From Leifsonia shinshuensis (GTDB lineage Bacteria > Actinomycetota > Actinomycetes > Actinomycetales > Microbacteriaceae), in NCBI RefSeq assembly GCF_013410375.1, contig NZ_JACCFL010000001.1, forward strand, positions 744,001 through 808,000: a stretch of 64,000 bases of DNA, written 5' to 3'. A program made the translations under genes and the position numbers. This document shows positions 1 through 8,814 of this stretch, one piece after another; positions within the stretch are counted from its first letter, which is position 1, and each line of letters starts with the position of its first letter. Below the pieces are notes generated by a model. The model did not search any database. It was not told the origin of the DNA and saw nothing but the letters and a program-made list of their open reading frames with translations.

Positions 1-51
1 GCCGGATGACGTGACCCCTTCGTGGACGCGCGAGCGGCCGCGGCCTCCCGC

Positions 52-57
52 TAGAGT
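52..57 (+). promoter_or_regulatory. -10 element of a leaderless promoter
   Basis: TAGAGT fits the actinobacterial TANNNT -10 pattern and ends 7 nt before the GTG at 65, so transcription would begin at the start codon. No ribosome binding site lies before that GTG. Confidence 0.5.
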
Positions 58-64
58 GGCCGCT

Positions 65-1324
65 GTGACCCCGCCTGCCAGCCTCCGCTCGGCGTGCGCG
101 CTCGGGGTCGCGCTGATCGGTGTCGCGTTGACCGGAGGTCCGGCGCTCGCGGCCGTCGCGGCGCCCGGCCCGGCACCCGCAGCGACCTCGCCGGACCTCA
201 CGCCGATCGTCGACTGCGTGCAGGACGCGCCGCTCGGAGCGGTGACCTCCCGCACGGTCGTGCTCGGCTACCGCTCGGCCGCGACCGCTCCTGTGACGGT
301 CGCCGCCGGCTCCGGCGCGAACGACCTGTCCGGCGTCGCGGACCGCGGGCAGCCGTCCACCTTCCAGCCGGGCGAGCACCACGGTGTCTGGCTGCTGACC
401 GTCGATGCCGCGGCCGAGCCGTCGCTAACCTGGACGCTCGCCGGCCGGTCGGTGGCCGTCGACGCCACCGCTCCGGCGTGCACGGACGCGACCGCGGTCG
501 CGATCAGCGCGCCCGCGACCGCCACCACCGGCGGGAGCATCGCCGTGACCGCGCTGGTCACCCGCTTCCTGCTCGCGCCCCCGGACACCGGTGCCGTGAT
601 CTTCGCGATCGACGGGACACCGGCACTGGCGGTGCCCGTCGGCCCCGGCGGTGTCGCGCGCGCCGACCTCCCGGCGCCCGCCGCCGGCCCGCACACCGTC
701 ACCGCGGCGTTCGCCCCCGCCACCGGCTCCACCCTCCGCCCCGCGACGGCCGCCGCGACGCTCACGGTCGCCGCGGCCTCCGGTCCGCTGGCCGTGGTGA
801 CCGACAGTGTCGTCGCGGGGAGCACCTCCGTCCGTGTCAGTGTGACCCGCACGGTCGCGTCCGGCCCGGCCACGGTGGACTTCGCGACGCTCGACGGCAC
901 GGCCCACGCCGGGACCGACTACGCGGCGGCCTCCGGGACGCTGGCGCTCGCCGACGGCCAGGACACCGCGACCACGACCGTGAGCCTGCCGGCCCGGGCG
1001 CCCGGCTCGCCCGCGTCCGTCTTCTTCGTCGTGCTGAAGCACGCGACGGTGGATGTCGCCGGCGCCGTCGCGGTCGTCTCCCTCCCGGCGGTGCCCGCAG
1101 CGCCGCTGCCGGCGGTGACCGCGGGAGGCGCGGGCGGCGGAGGGACGGCCGGACCGGCCTCCGCCCTGCCGCAGCATGACCCGACCTCGCAGTCCCCGGT
1201 CGTCGCCGCTCCGGTCGGGCAGGACCTCCTGCTCCTCCTCGGCGCCGCGCTGATCACGGCCGGCGGCATCGCGGGCGTCATCGGCCTCGTCCGTTCCGTC
1301 CGCGCGCGCGACGCCCTGTCCTGA
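65..1324 (+). CDS. Secreted, membrane-anchored Calx-beta / Ig-like domain protein
   Basis: The GTG at 65 is chosen because it begins a clean signal peptide (hydrophobic stretch ending near PALA, residues 10-29) and has a leaderless -10 before it; an in-frame GTG at 11 would put an Arg-rich extension ahead of the signal. The 419-residue product has an Ig-like repeat region (about residues 140-235), a Calx-beta-like domain (about 240-330, with the typical DGTAHAGTDY segment), a Gly/Ala/Pro linker and a C-terminal membrane helix followed by a short Arg-rich tail. There is no LPXTG motif, so anchoring is by the helix. It is probably displayed at the cell surface. Its ligand and role are unknown, and nothing upstream in the window helps. 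Confidence 0.75.
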   Translation: MTPPASLRSACALGVALIGVALTGGPALAAVAAPGPAPAATSPDLTPIVDCVQDAPLGAVTSRTVVLGYRSAATAPVTVAAGSGANDLSGVADRGQPSTFQPGEHHGVWLLTVDAAAEPSLTWTLAGRSVAVDATAPACTDATAVAISAPATATTGGSIAVTALVTRFLLAPPDTGAVIFAIDGTPALAVPVGPGGVARADLPAPAAGPHTVTAAFAPATGSTLRPATAAATLTVAAASGPLAVVTDSVVAGSTSVRVSVTRTVASGPATVDFATLDGTAHAGTDYAAASGTLALADGQDTATTTVSLPARAPGSPASVFFVVLKHATVDVAGAVAVVSLPAVPAAPLPAVTAGGAGGGGTAGPASALPQHDPTSQSPVVAAPVGQDLLLLLGAALITAGGIAGVIGLVRSVRARDALS

Positions 1325-1380
1325 CCGGAGCGAGCTCCACAACACCGGCGTGCCGCACCGAGCGACGGCGCCTCCGCACA

Positions 1381-1392
1381 TGACAAACGTCA
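1381..1392. promoter_or_regulatory. Candidate response-regulator operator (TGAC N4 GTCA)
   Basis: TGACAAACGTCA is a dyad of TGAC and GTCA separated by 4 nt, centred about 65 bp upstream of the ABC ATPase start. The same cluster encodes a NarL-type response regulator, and such regulators commonly bind short dyads upstream of the transporter they control. The link is inferred from position only. Confidence 0.35.
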
Positions 1393-1451
1393 CCCCCAGG
1401 TCCTGACGCAGGCCCTGCGCGCTCCCTCCGGCGCCCCGGCACGCTGAGAGC

Positions 1452-2425
1452 GTGAACCAGTCACCAGCCATCCGCCTCAGCGGCCTCCGCAAGACGTTCG
1501 GGTCGCTCACCGCCGTCGACGGCGTGGACCTCACCGTCCGCACCGGCGAGGTCATCGCCCTGCTCGGCCCCAACGGCGCGGGCAAGTCCACCACCATCGA
1601 CCTCGCGCTCGGCCTCGCCCGCCCGACCGCGGGAACCGCCGAGCTGTTCGGCGGCGACCCGCGCCGCGCCATCCGCGAGGGGAGGGTCGGCGCGATGCTG
1701 CAGGGCGGCGCGCTCCTGCCCACCCTCACCGTCGCCGAGTCGGTGGCGCTCGTCGCCTCCGCGCACAAGCACCCGCTCAGCGTGGCCGAGGCGCTCGAAC
1801 GCGCCCGCTGCACCGAGATCGCGAAGCAGCGCGTCTCCAAGCTGTCCGGCGGCCAGATGCAGCGCGCACGGTTCGCCGTCGCCGTGGTGTCGAACCCCGA
1901 CCTGCTGTTCCTGGACGAGCCGACCGCCGCGATGGACGTGGAGGCCCGGCGCATTTCTGGCTCTCGATGCGGGAGTTCACCGACCAGGGCCGCACGGTCG
2001 TGTTCGCGACGCACTACCTCGACGAGGCCGACGCCTACGCCGACCGGATCGTCATGCTCGCCCGCGGCCGGGTCGTCGCCGACGGGACGCCGGCCGAGGT
2101 GAAGGCCGTGGTGTCCGGCCGCCGGATCGCCGCGACCGCCGGCTTCGCGTGGACGCCCGCGGTCGCCGACGAGCTCGCCGCCCTCCCCGGCGTCCGCAGC
2201 GTCGACCAGCGCGCCGGCCGGCTCTCGATCGTCAGCGACGACTCGGACGCCACCCTCCGCGCCCTCCTCGCCGCGCACGACGACCTCCACGACATCGAGG
2301 TCACCGCGCACACGATGGACGACGCGTTCCTCGCCCTCACCGAGTCCCGCGACGACGCGGCGCACGACGCGCAGTCGGCGCAGCAGCAGCCGCAGCAGTC
2401 CCAGCCCGAAGGAGCCCTCCGATGA
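1452..2425 (+). pseudogene. ABC exporter ATPase, broken by a single-base frameshift
   Basis: This encodes a DrrA/CcmA-type ATP-binding subunit. The first part, from the GTG at 1452, carries Walker A (GPNGAGKST), the signature (KLSGGQMQR) and Walker B (LLFLDEPTAAMD). The frame then breaks near 1951-1958. Adding one base, for example to the TTT at 1954-1956, rejoins it to FWLSMREF, the His switch (VFATHYLDEADAYADR) and the C-terminal domain, giving about 324 residues, normal for the family. The end overlaps the permease start by 4 bp (ATGA). CACGCT at 1440-1445 sits 6 nt before the GTG as a possible -10. As written, the product would lose its His switch and be inactive. The cause may be true decay, a sequencing error or, least likely, recoding. 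Confidence 0.8.
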
Positions 2426-3165
2426 GCATCGCCTACCTGGGGCGCGAGTCCCTCCGCCAGCTCAAGAACATGCGCGCGATGATCTTCACCCTCGCCGTCC
2501 CGCTCGTCATGCTGCTCGCCTTCGGCGGGACGTTCGGCGGCCGCGGGCAGGTCGACGCCGTCACGCACCTCCCGTGGATCGTCGTCACGACCATCCAGGT
2601 GTCCGCGTACGGCGGGATGATGGCCGCCCTGTCGCAGGACTTCAACATCGTCACCGAGCGCTCGCTCGGCTGGAACCGCCAGCTGCGGGTCACCCCGCTG
2701 ACCGGCACGGGCTACCTGGTCTCCAAGCTGGTCGCGGCCCTGGCGCTCGCGCTGCTCAGCATCGTCGTGATCGTCGGGGTCGCGATCATGCTGTACCACC
2801 CCGACCTGTCGGCGGCGAGCTGGCTGCTGGCATGCCTGGCGATCTGGGCCGGCGTCGTGCCGTTCGCCCTGCTCGGGATCCTGATCGGCCAGTTCGCCAA
2901 GCCGGAGTTCGCGCAGCCGCTCTTCATGGCGGTCTTCATGGGGATGGCGGTGCTGGGCGGACTGTGGATCCCGCTGCAGATCTTCCCCGCCTGGGTCGCG
3001 AACGTCGCCCAGGCCGTGCCGTCCTACTGGCTCAACCGGGTGGGCCAGCTCGGCGCGCTGCAGAGCGGCGACGCCCTCACGCCCGCCCTCGTGCTGACCG
3101 CGTGGACGCTCGCCCTCGGTGCGCTGATCGTCTGGCGCTACCGCCGCGACGCGGCGCGGGGCTGA
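2422..3165 (+). CDS. ABC-2 type exporter permease
   Basis: The 247-residue integral membrane protein has six hydrophobic segments and the ABC-2 fold: an N-terminal cytoplasmic stretch, a helix near residues 18-36, a cluster at about 52-180, and a last helix near 222-240. It begins at ATG 2422, inside the ATPase stop, so the two are translationally coupled. It would form the channel of a two-gene exporter of lipids or antibiotic-like compounds; the substrate cannot be read from sequence. The histidine kinase and response regulator follow directly, an arrangement known for drug-sensing exporters such as the linearmycin-type systems of Bacillus. Function depends on whether the ATPase frameshift is real. 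Confidence 0.85.
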   Translation: MSIAYLGRESLRQLKNMRAMIFTLAVPLVMLLAFGGTFGGRGQVDAVTHLPWIVVTTIQVSAYGGMMAALSQDFNIVTERSLGWNRQLRVTPLTGTGYLVSKLVAALALALLSIVVIVGVAIMLYHPDLSAASWLLACLAIWAGVVPFALLGILIGQFAKPEFAQPLFMAVFMGMAVLGGLWIPLQIFPAWVANVAQAVPSYWLNRVGQLGALQSGDALTPALVLTAWTLALGALIVWRYRRDAARG

Positions 3166-3191
3166 GCCGCGGGCGACCGGCCACGGCTGGC

Positions 3192-3197
3192 TAGGGT
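3192..3197 (+). promoter_or_regulatory. -10 element of a leaderless promoter
   Basis: TAGGGT ends 6 nt before the GTG at 3204. It would give the two-component genes their own transcript in addition to read-through from the exporter genes. Confidence 0.45.
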
Positions 3198-3203
3198 AGG
3201 GAC

Positions 3204-4346
3204 GTGTTCAGCAGCGAGGTCGACGAGTACCGGCCCACCGGGGTGTGGGCGCGGCTGACCCATCGGTCCGCCTACCGCTGGTATCCGGGCGCGGCGATCG
3301 GCCTGCTCTATCAGATCTCCGTGCTGGGCGGTCTGTGGGCGTCGTCCGGCGCCCTGGCCACCAAGATCGTCGCGACCGTGCTGCTGGCCATCGTCTACGT
3401 CGGGTTCCTCGCCCTCCCACCGATCCTGTGGTGGGAGAGCGAGCGCACGCGACTCGTCGGGGTGTTCGCGTACTTCGCGCTGACGCTGACGCTCATCCCG
3501 TTCGCCGGCGTCGACACGCTCTGGACCTGGGTCTACGTCGCGTGCGTCGCCGGGATGTCGATCGCGCGGACCTGGGTCGCGAACACGATCATCGGCAGCC
3601 TCGGCGCGGTGCAGCTGATCGTGCTCCTGCTCACGGGGACGTTCGGGGAGGCGTGGTACATCGCGCTCATCACGGTGTCGATCGGCATCATGATGAGCGC
3701 GTTCGCCCGCCAGATCGACACCCTCCGCCGGCTGCGGAACGCGCAGGGCGAGATCGCCCGGCTCGCCGTCGTGGACGAGCGCGCGCGGTTCTCCCGCGAC
3801 ATGCACGACGTGCTCGGCCACTCGCTGACGGTCGTGACGGTCAAGTCGGAGCTGGCGCGCCGGCTCATCCCCGTCGACCCGCACCGGGCGGAGGAGGAGC
3901 TCGCCGACATCGAGCGACTGACGCGCTCGGCGCTCGCCGACCTCCGGGCCGCCGTCGCCGGGTACCGCGAGATGAGCCTCTCGACGGAGCTGGCCGCGGC
4001 GCAGGCGGGCCTCGCCGCCGCGGACATCCAGGCGCACCTGCCTCGGAACGGCGAGGACGTCGCTCCGGAGCTGCGCGAGCTGTTCGGCTGGGTGCTGCGG
4101 GAGGGCGTGACCAACGTGATCCGCCACTCCGGTTCGCGCAACTGCTGGGTGACAGTCGAGCCGGACGCCCTCCGGATCGAGGACGACGGCCGCGGCCCTG
4201 CCCCGCTGGGCGCCGAGCGCCGCGAACTGGTGCACGGGTCGGGCATCGCGGGGCTGGCCGACCGGGCGAAGGAGTTCGGCGCCGCGGTCACCGTGGAGGC
4301 GGGACCGCGCGGGGGCACGCTGCTGACGGTGAGGAGAATGGCGTGA
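3204..4346 (+). CDS. Sensor histidine kinase, DesK / HisKA_3 type
   Basis: The 380-residue protein has five or six membrane helices in residues 28-168 with almost no extracytoplasmic domain, suggesting an intramembrane sensor. A coiled linker follows, then the HisKA_3 dimerisation domain with phosphoacceptor His201 in MHDVLGHSLTVV. The HATPase domain has the N box (EGVTNVIRHS), G1 box (IEDDGRG) and a G2-like GSGIAGLADR. It would phosphorylate the regulator encoded next, whose GTG start overlaps the kinase stop by 4 bp. DesK relatives sense membrane state or lipid-active compounds, which fits the exporter upstream, but the signal is inferred. Confidence 0.9.
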   Translation: MFSSEVDEYRPTGVWARLTHRSAYRWYPGAAIGLLYQISVLGGLWASSGALATKIVATVLLAIVYVGFLALPPILWWESERTRLVGVFAYFALTLTLIPFAGVDTLWTWVYVACVAGMSIARTWVANTIIGSLGAVQLIVLLLTGTFGEAWYIALITVSIGIMMSAFARQIDTLRRLRNAQGEIARLAVVDERARFSRDMHDVLGHSLTVVTVKSELARRLIPVDPHRAEEELADIERLTRSALADLRAAVAGYREMSLSTELAAAQAGLAAADIQAHLPRNGEDVAPELRELFGWVLREGVTNVIRHSGSRNCWVTVEPDALRIEDDGRGPAPLGAERRELVHGSGIAGLADRAKEFGAAVTVEAGPRGGTLLTVRRMA

Positions 4347-4951
4347 CCATCCGGCTGCTGCTCGCGGACGACCAGGCGCTCGTTCGCGGGGCGCTCGCCG
4401 CGCTCCTCGACCTGGAGGCCGACCTGGAGGTGGTGGCCCAGGTGGGCCGCGGCGACGAAGTGCTGGACGCGGCGCGCGCGTCGTCCGCCGACGTGGCGCT
4501 GCTCGACGTGGAGATGCCCGGCCTCGACGGCATCCAGGTCGCCGCCGAGCTCGCGCGCGCCTTCCCGTCCTGCCGGTCGCTGATCGTCACGACGTTCGGC
4601 CGCCCGGGCTACCTGCGGCGGGCGATGGAGGCCGGGGCGTCCGGGTTCATCGTGAAGGACACACCCTCCGGCCAGCTCGCCGACGCGGTCCGCCGGGTGG
4701 CGTCGGGGCTGCGCGTCGTCGATCCGGCACTCGCCGCGGAGTCGCTGGCGTCGGGGGCGTCACCGCTCACCATGCGGGAGGCCGAGGTGCTCGCCGTCGC
4801 CGGCCAGGGCGGCACCATCACCGACATCGCGCGCCGCCTCCACCTCAGCGACGGGACGGTGCGCAACCACCTGTCCAGCGCGATCGGCAAGACGGGCGCC
4901 CGCAACCGCTCCGAGGCGGTCGCGATCGCGACGCGTCAGGGGTGGCTGTGA
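4343..4951 (+). CDS. NarL/DesR-type response regulator
   Basis: The 202-residue protein begins at GTG 4343 within the kinase stop (GTGA). The receiver domain has acidic residues DD at 9-10, phosphoacceptor Asp55 (LLDVEMPGLDG) and the conserved Lys in FIVKDTPSG. The LuxR-type HTH spans about residues 135-195 (LTMREAEVLAVAG, DIARRLHLSDGTVRNH). It probably activates the ABC exporter genes upstream; the dyad at 1381-1392 is a candidate site. Confidence 0.9.
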   Translation: MTIRLLLADDQALVRGALAALLDLEADLEVVAQVGRGDEVLDAARASSADVALLDVEMPGLDGIQVAAELARAFPSCRSLIVTTFGRPGYLRRAMEAGASGFIVKDTPSGQLADAVRRVASGLRVVDPALAAESLASGASPLTMREAEVLAVAGQGGTITDIARRLHLSDGTVRNHLSSAIGKTGARNRSEAVAIATRQGWL

Positions 4952-4997
4952 CGGGGTGGGACCCGCGTTCGGGTGATCGCAGGGATGACGGTCGCGC

Positions 4998-5243
4998 TCA
5001 GGCGCGCTTCGGCGTCTCGGACTCGCTGTCCTCGTACTCGTCCTCGTCGGCGGCGTCGTACCCTTCGGTCTCGTCGTCGCCGTCCGGGTCGTAGTCGGCC
5101 CACGCGTCGTACTGGCGCTCGTCGTCGTGGTGGGAATGTCCGGTGAGCTCACGCTCGAGCGCGTCGTAGTTGACGTTCGGGCTGAACGACTTCAACTGAC
5201 GAGCGATCTTGGTGTGCTTTGCCTTTTGACGGCCGCGCCCCAT
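4998..5243 (-). CDS. DUF3073 family protein
   Basis: The 81-residue protein starts MGRGRQKAKHTKIARQLK, the basic N-terminus typical of this conserved actinobacterial family, and ends in a strongly acidic Asp/Glu/Tyr-rich tail (about residues 38-75). The ATG at 5243 has an AGGGGG ribosome binding site about 7 nt upstream, and the open frame further upstream is not credible coding. The family has no established function; the basic-head, acidic-tail design suggests nucleic-acid or ribosome contact, which is speculation. It converges on the response regulator and is divergent from the oxidoreductase gene. Confidence 0.85.
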   Translation of the reverse strand: MGRGRQKAKHTKIARQLKSFSPNVNYDALERELTGHSHHDDERQYDAWADYDPDGDDETEGYDAADEDEYEDSESETPKRA

Positions 5244-5381
5244 GCGTGACCCCCTTTTGATCCTGCCCGGGGAATGGCACCCGGGGATCCAACAGAAATA
5301 GTGAAAACTAGCGTCGAGTTTAGCATGGTGACCCCTATGGACCCCGAGTTCCCGCACAGCGTCGGATGATGGAATGAGCGC

Positions 5382-6455
5382 GTGATCAGTGGCATGACCG
5401 ACACCCAGGTGGTGATCGTCGGCGCCGGGCAGGCCGGGCTGGCGGTCGCCTACTACCTGCGCCGGTTCGAGCTGACGCCGGGCGAGGATTTCGTCGTCCT
5501 GGACCGCGGCCCCGGCACCGGAGGGGCGTGGCAGCACCGCTGGGACGCCCTGCGGCTGGGCAGCGCCCACCACGTGAACGACCTCCCGGGAATGGCGGAG
5601 CTGGGGCTCAGCTTCGACACCGCCGATCGGTCGCTCCCGGCCAAGGACATCGTCGCCGGCTACTACCGCCGCTACGAGGAGCACTACGGGCTCCAGGTGC
5701 AGCGGCCGGTGACCGTCTCGCGGGTCTACGACCGCGGTGCGGACCTGGTGGTCGCGCACGACCACGGCGAGACCAGGACCCGGGTCGTGGTGAACGCGTC
5801 CGGGACCTGGGGCGCTCCGTTCATCCCGTGGTATCCGGGGATGAACGACTTCGCGGGACGCCACCTGCACACGTCGTCGTACGTGTCGGCGGAGGAGCTG
5901 GCCGGGCAGTCGGTCGTGGTCGTCGGCGGCGGCACGAGCGCGATCGGCTTCCTGCTGGAGCTGGAGGGCGTCGCGGGCAGCCTGACCTGGGCGACCCGGC
6001 GGCCGGTGGACTTCCGCGACGAGTCCGAGCTCACGATCGAGGGCGGTGTCGCCGCGGTCTCCGCGCAGGACGCGGCGGCGCGCGCGGGCCTGGCGCTGCC
6101 GAGCATCGTCAGCGGCACGGGGGTGCCGCGCACCCGGCGGATCGCCGCCGGGATCGAGCGCGGCCTGCTGGTGGAGCGCGAGATGTTCTCACGTATCGAG
6201 CGCGACCGCGTGGTCTGGGCGGACGGCTCGACCGCGCCGGCCGACGCGATCATCTGGGCGACCGGGTTCCGGCCCGAGCTGCGTCACCTGGCCCCGCTCA
6301 AGCTGCGCGAGAAGGCCGGCGGCCTGACCGTCGCCTCCGGTGCGTCCTGGCAGGACTCGCGGATCTTCCTGGCCGGCTACGGCCCGCAGGCGAGCACGAT
6401 CGGCGCGAACCGCGCCGGCCGCGTCATCGCGCGGCAGATCATGGCGCAGATTTAG
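5382..6455 (+). CDS. FAD/NAD(P)-binding oxidoreductase (flavin monooxygenase-like)
   Basis: The 357-residue protein has an N-terminal FAD dinucleotide fold (VVIVGAGQAGLAVAYYLRR, residues 10-28), a second NAD(P)-binding glycine motif (VVVVGGGTSAIG, about 175-186) and the IWATGFRPEL segment typical of the CzcO/Trk-like flavoprotein group. It would oxidise a small organic substrate using NADPH and O2, but the substrate is unknown. The start is uncertain: GTG 5382 and ATG 5394 are both possible, and neither has a strong ribosome binding site. It stands alone; the following 350 bp hold a repeat array and then the 3' end of a convergent gene. Confidence 0.8.
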   Translation: MISGMTDTQVVIVGAGQAGLAVAYYLRRFELTPGEDFVVLDRGPGTGGAWQHRWDALRLGSAHHVNDLPGMAELGLSFDTADRSLPAKDIVAGYYRRYEEHYGLQVQRPVTVSRVYDRGADLVVAHDHGETRTRVVVNASGTWGAPFIPWYPGMNDFAGRHLHTSSYVSAEELAGQSVVVVGGGTSAIGFLLELEGVAGSLTWATRRPVDFRDESELTIEGGVAAVSAQDAAARAGLALPSIVSGTGVPRTRRIAAGIERGLLVEREMFSRIERDRVVWADGSTAPADAIIWATGFRPELRHLAPLKLREKAGGLTVASGASWQDSRIFLAGYGPQASTIGANRAGRVIARQIMAQI

Positions 6456-6477
6456 CGCATCCTTCGCCGCCCGCGCC

Positions 6478-6801
6478 GACATTCGCGCCGAATGTCGAAT
6501 CCGGCCGCCCGAAAGCCGCGATTCGTGCCGAATGTGGGTGCCCGCGGAGAGGTGGGGGTGGGGTCGACATTCGCGCCGAATGTCGAATCCGCCCGACCGA
6601 AAGCCGCGATTCGTGCCGAATGTGGGTGCCCGCAGCGAGGTGGGGGTGGGGCCGACATTCGCGCCGAATGTGGGCTTTCGCGGGGCGAAAGCCGCGATTC
6701 GTGCCGAATGTGGAGACCGCCTGCCAGGCGCGCAAGGGACCGCGATTCGTGCCGAATGTCGACTTTCGCGGGGCGAGAGCCGACATTCGGCACGAATCGC
6801 G
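6478..6801. repeat. 88-bp tandem repeat array of palindromic ATTCG motifs
   Basis: Eight copies of a core palindrome (ATTCGCGCCGAATGT, ATTCGTGCCGAATGT or the reverse) lie at 6478, 6519, 6566, 6607, 6654, 6695, 6743 and 6782. Starts at 6478, 6566 and 6654 show an 88-bp period; units alternate a GACATTCG-first and a CGATTCGTG-first palindrome joined by conserved sequence. The last part is a hairpin with perfect 21-bp arms (6741-6761 and 6781-6801) and a 19-nt loop that is itself partly self-complementary. That hairpin sits 3 bp beyond the stop of the debranching-enzyme gene and may terminate it. The array lies wholly between two convergent genes, and no coding function is supported. Confidence 0.85.
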
Positions 6802-6804
6802 CGG

Positions 6805-8814
6805 CTACACCTCCAGGTCGCGGCGCGCGCCCGCGAAGCGGAGGCCGCTGACGCGGATGCTGCCCGCCCCCGGGGTGGGGCGCACGTCGAGCTCCCCCGC
6901 CTGCGCGTCGGCCCGGAGGCCGAGGCGGGCGGACAGCACCGCGACGGCCGCCGCCGCGGACCAGGCCTGCGGGCGGCACGCCGCCGGGTACGGGATCGGC
7001 GCGCTGGTCTGCTCGGCGGAGTCACCGGAGTGCAGTTCCGGCATCCGGTAGCCGAAGCCGTCCGCCGCGGCGAGCAGGCCGTCCGCGAGGAGGTCGGCCT
7101 CCGCCGCGTGGCCGTCGCGCGACAGCCCGACAATCGCGATCGCGGTGTCGTGCGCCCACACCGAGCCGCCGTGGTAGCTGAGCGGCCAGTAGCCGCCGGA
7201 GTCGGTCGACATGGTGCGGAGGCCGTAGCCGGAGGACAACTCGGGCGACGCCAGGCGGCGCGCGATGAGCTCCGACTGCTCGGGGGTGAGGATGCCGGTG
7301 CCGAGCAGGTGGCCGATGTTGCTGGTCACCGTGTCGACCTTGCGCTTGGCGGCGTCCAGCGCGACGGCGGGGTAGGCGCCTGCGGGGTCGTCGATCCAGA
7401 ACGCGGCGCCGAAGCGGCTCTTCAGCTCCGCCGCCCAGGCGCGCCACTCGTCGCCACCGTCCAGGCCGAACGCGTCGAGCAGCTCGGCGCCGCCGACCGC
7501 GGCCTCGTAGGCGTAGCCCTGCACTTCGCAGAGCGCGATCGGGCCGTCCGCGAGCGTGCCGTCCTTCCACTGGATGGAGTCGCCCGAGTCCTTCCAGCCC
7601 TGGTTGGCGAGACCGTGGCCGGTGGTGTCGACGTACTCGAGGAATCCGTCGCCGTCGCTGTCGCCGTAGTCGCGCATCCAGGCGAGCGCCGCCTGCATCG
7701 CCGGGAGCAGCTCGCGCACCTCGTCGTCCGCCATCCCCCACTTCCACGCGTCGTGGAGCAGGCCGATCCAGAGCGCGGTCGCGTCGACGGTGCCGTAGTA
7801 CAGCGGCGGGAGCACGACACCCTCGCCCGGGATGGTGAGCTCGGCCGGCCGCAGCTCGTGCATGATCTTGCCTGGCTGCTCGGCGGTCGCGCCGACGTTC
7901 TCGGTGCCCTGGAAGTGGGCGAGGACGCGCAGCGTGGAGGCGGCGAGGTCGGTCCCGAGCGGCAGCAGCAGACGCGCGGCCCAGAGCGAGTCGCGCCCGA
8001 ACAGCGTGAAGAACCAGGGAGCGCCGGCCGCGAGGAAGGTGTCGTCCGGCCGGGCCGTGGTGGACATGCGGAGCGACTGGAGGTCCGTGAGCGCCCGGTC
8101 GAGCCAGGAGGACAGCCGCGAGTCGCCGGTGGCCGCGCGGAACGCTGCCCAGTCGGCGGACGGCTCCGCGCCCGCGACGACGGCCGTCGGGTCGTCGACG
8201 TCGACCGCCCACTCCACGACGGCCTGACCGTTCGCGGGGACCTCGACCTCCCAGCGGAGCGTCGCGTCCTGGCCGTCGACGGCGACGTGCGCGCCGGCGG
8301 CCCGGAGCCGGGCGGTCACCCGCCCGGAGCGGAAGACCACGCCCGCGTCGGCGCCCTGGGTGGCGGCGACCTCCGTGGAGACCGGATGCTCGGCGCCGGT
8401 CAGCCCGGCCTTCACCGTCTGCATGGGGGTGAAGTCGCCGCGGACCGCCACCTCGACGGTCGTCGCGATCGGGGAGCGGAGGGCGTTGCGCAGCACGATC
8501 CGCTCCCGCAGGCTCCCCGCCGCGACCGTGCGCGTGCGGTCCAGCCGGACGCGGGGGTCTGCCGTGGCATCGTCGATCCGCCGGGCCAGCGCGGTGAAGA
8601 CCGCGTTCGCCGCGTCGGGGCCGGCGGTGGCGATGTGCTCGGGCAGCTCGCCGCCGACGGTCAGGAGGATGCGGTCGAGCACCCGGAGGTCCGAGTGGTA
8701 GAACCCGTGGATCCCGCTGCCGTCGACGGTGCCGTCCGCGGCGGACCAGGCTTGGCTGGGCGCGGTGAGCACCACGACGCTGTCGTGCAGCAGGGGTTGG
8801 AGCGGCTGGGTCAT
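6805..8814 (-). CDS. Glycogen debranching enzyme-like glucosidase (amylo-alpha-1,6-glucosidase family)
   Basis: The 669-residue protein has an N-terminal beta-rich domain (about residues 1-200, starting with QPLLHDSVVVLTAPSQAWSAADGTVDGSGIHG in outline) and an (alpha/alpha)6 barrel (about 240-660). Characteristic segments are LFGRDSLWAARLLLP and GWKDSGDSIQWKDG, where the acidic catalytic residues of this group lie. It probably trims branched alpha-glucans or related oligosaccharides. No signal peptide is seen, so it acts in the cytoplasm on imported sugar. Its ATG overlaps the upstream stop by 4 bp (ATGA), placing it last in the sugar transport operon. Related proteins include MGH-type mannosylglycerate hydrolases, so the exact substrate is open. 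Confidence 0.8.
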   Translation of the reverse strand: MTQPLQPLLHDSVVVLTAPSQAWSAADGTVDGSGIHGFYHSDLRVLDRILLTVGGELPEHIATAGPDAANAVFTALARRIDDATADPRVRLDRTRTVAAGSLRERIVLRNALRSPIATTVEVAVRGDFTPMQTVKAGLTGAEHPVSTEVAATQGADAGVVFRSGRVTARLRAAGAHVAVDGQDATLRWEVEVPANGQAVVEWAVDVDDPTAVVAGAEPSADWAAFRAATGDSRLSSWLDRALTDLQSLRMSTTARPDDTFLAAGAPWFFTLFGRDSLWAARLLLPLGTDLAASTLRVLAHFQGTENVGATAEQPGKIMHELRPAELTIPGEGVVLPPLYYGTVDATALWIGLLHDAWKWGMADDEVRELLPAMQAALAWMRDYGDSDGDGFLEYVDTTGHGLANQGWKDSGDSIQWKDGTLADGPIALCEVQGYAYEAAVGGAELLDAFGLDGGDEWRAWAAELKSRFGAAFWIDDPAGAYPAVALDAAKRKVDTVTSNIGHLLGTGILTPEQSELIARRLASPELSSGYGLRTMSTDSGGYWPLSYHGGSVWAHDTAIAIVGLSRDGHAAEADLLADGLLAAADGFGYRMPELHSGDSAEQTSAPIPYPAACRPQAWSAAAAVAVLSARLGLRADAQAGELDVRPTPGAGSIRVSGLRFAGARRDLEV

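Noticed and set aside
65..1324. LPXTG sortase anchor in the surface protein
   Set aside because: The region before the C-terminal helix has no LPXTG-like motif, so only membrane anchoring is supported.
425..2365. 646-codon minus-strand frame opposite the surface protein and ATPase genes
   Set aside because: No family motif is visible, and the plus-strand frames over the same DNA encode recognisable proteins.
6478..6801. CRISPR array
   Set aside because: The 88-bp units are conserved throughout, cores are palindromic in alternating forms, there are no unique spacers and no cas genes.
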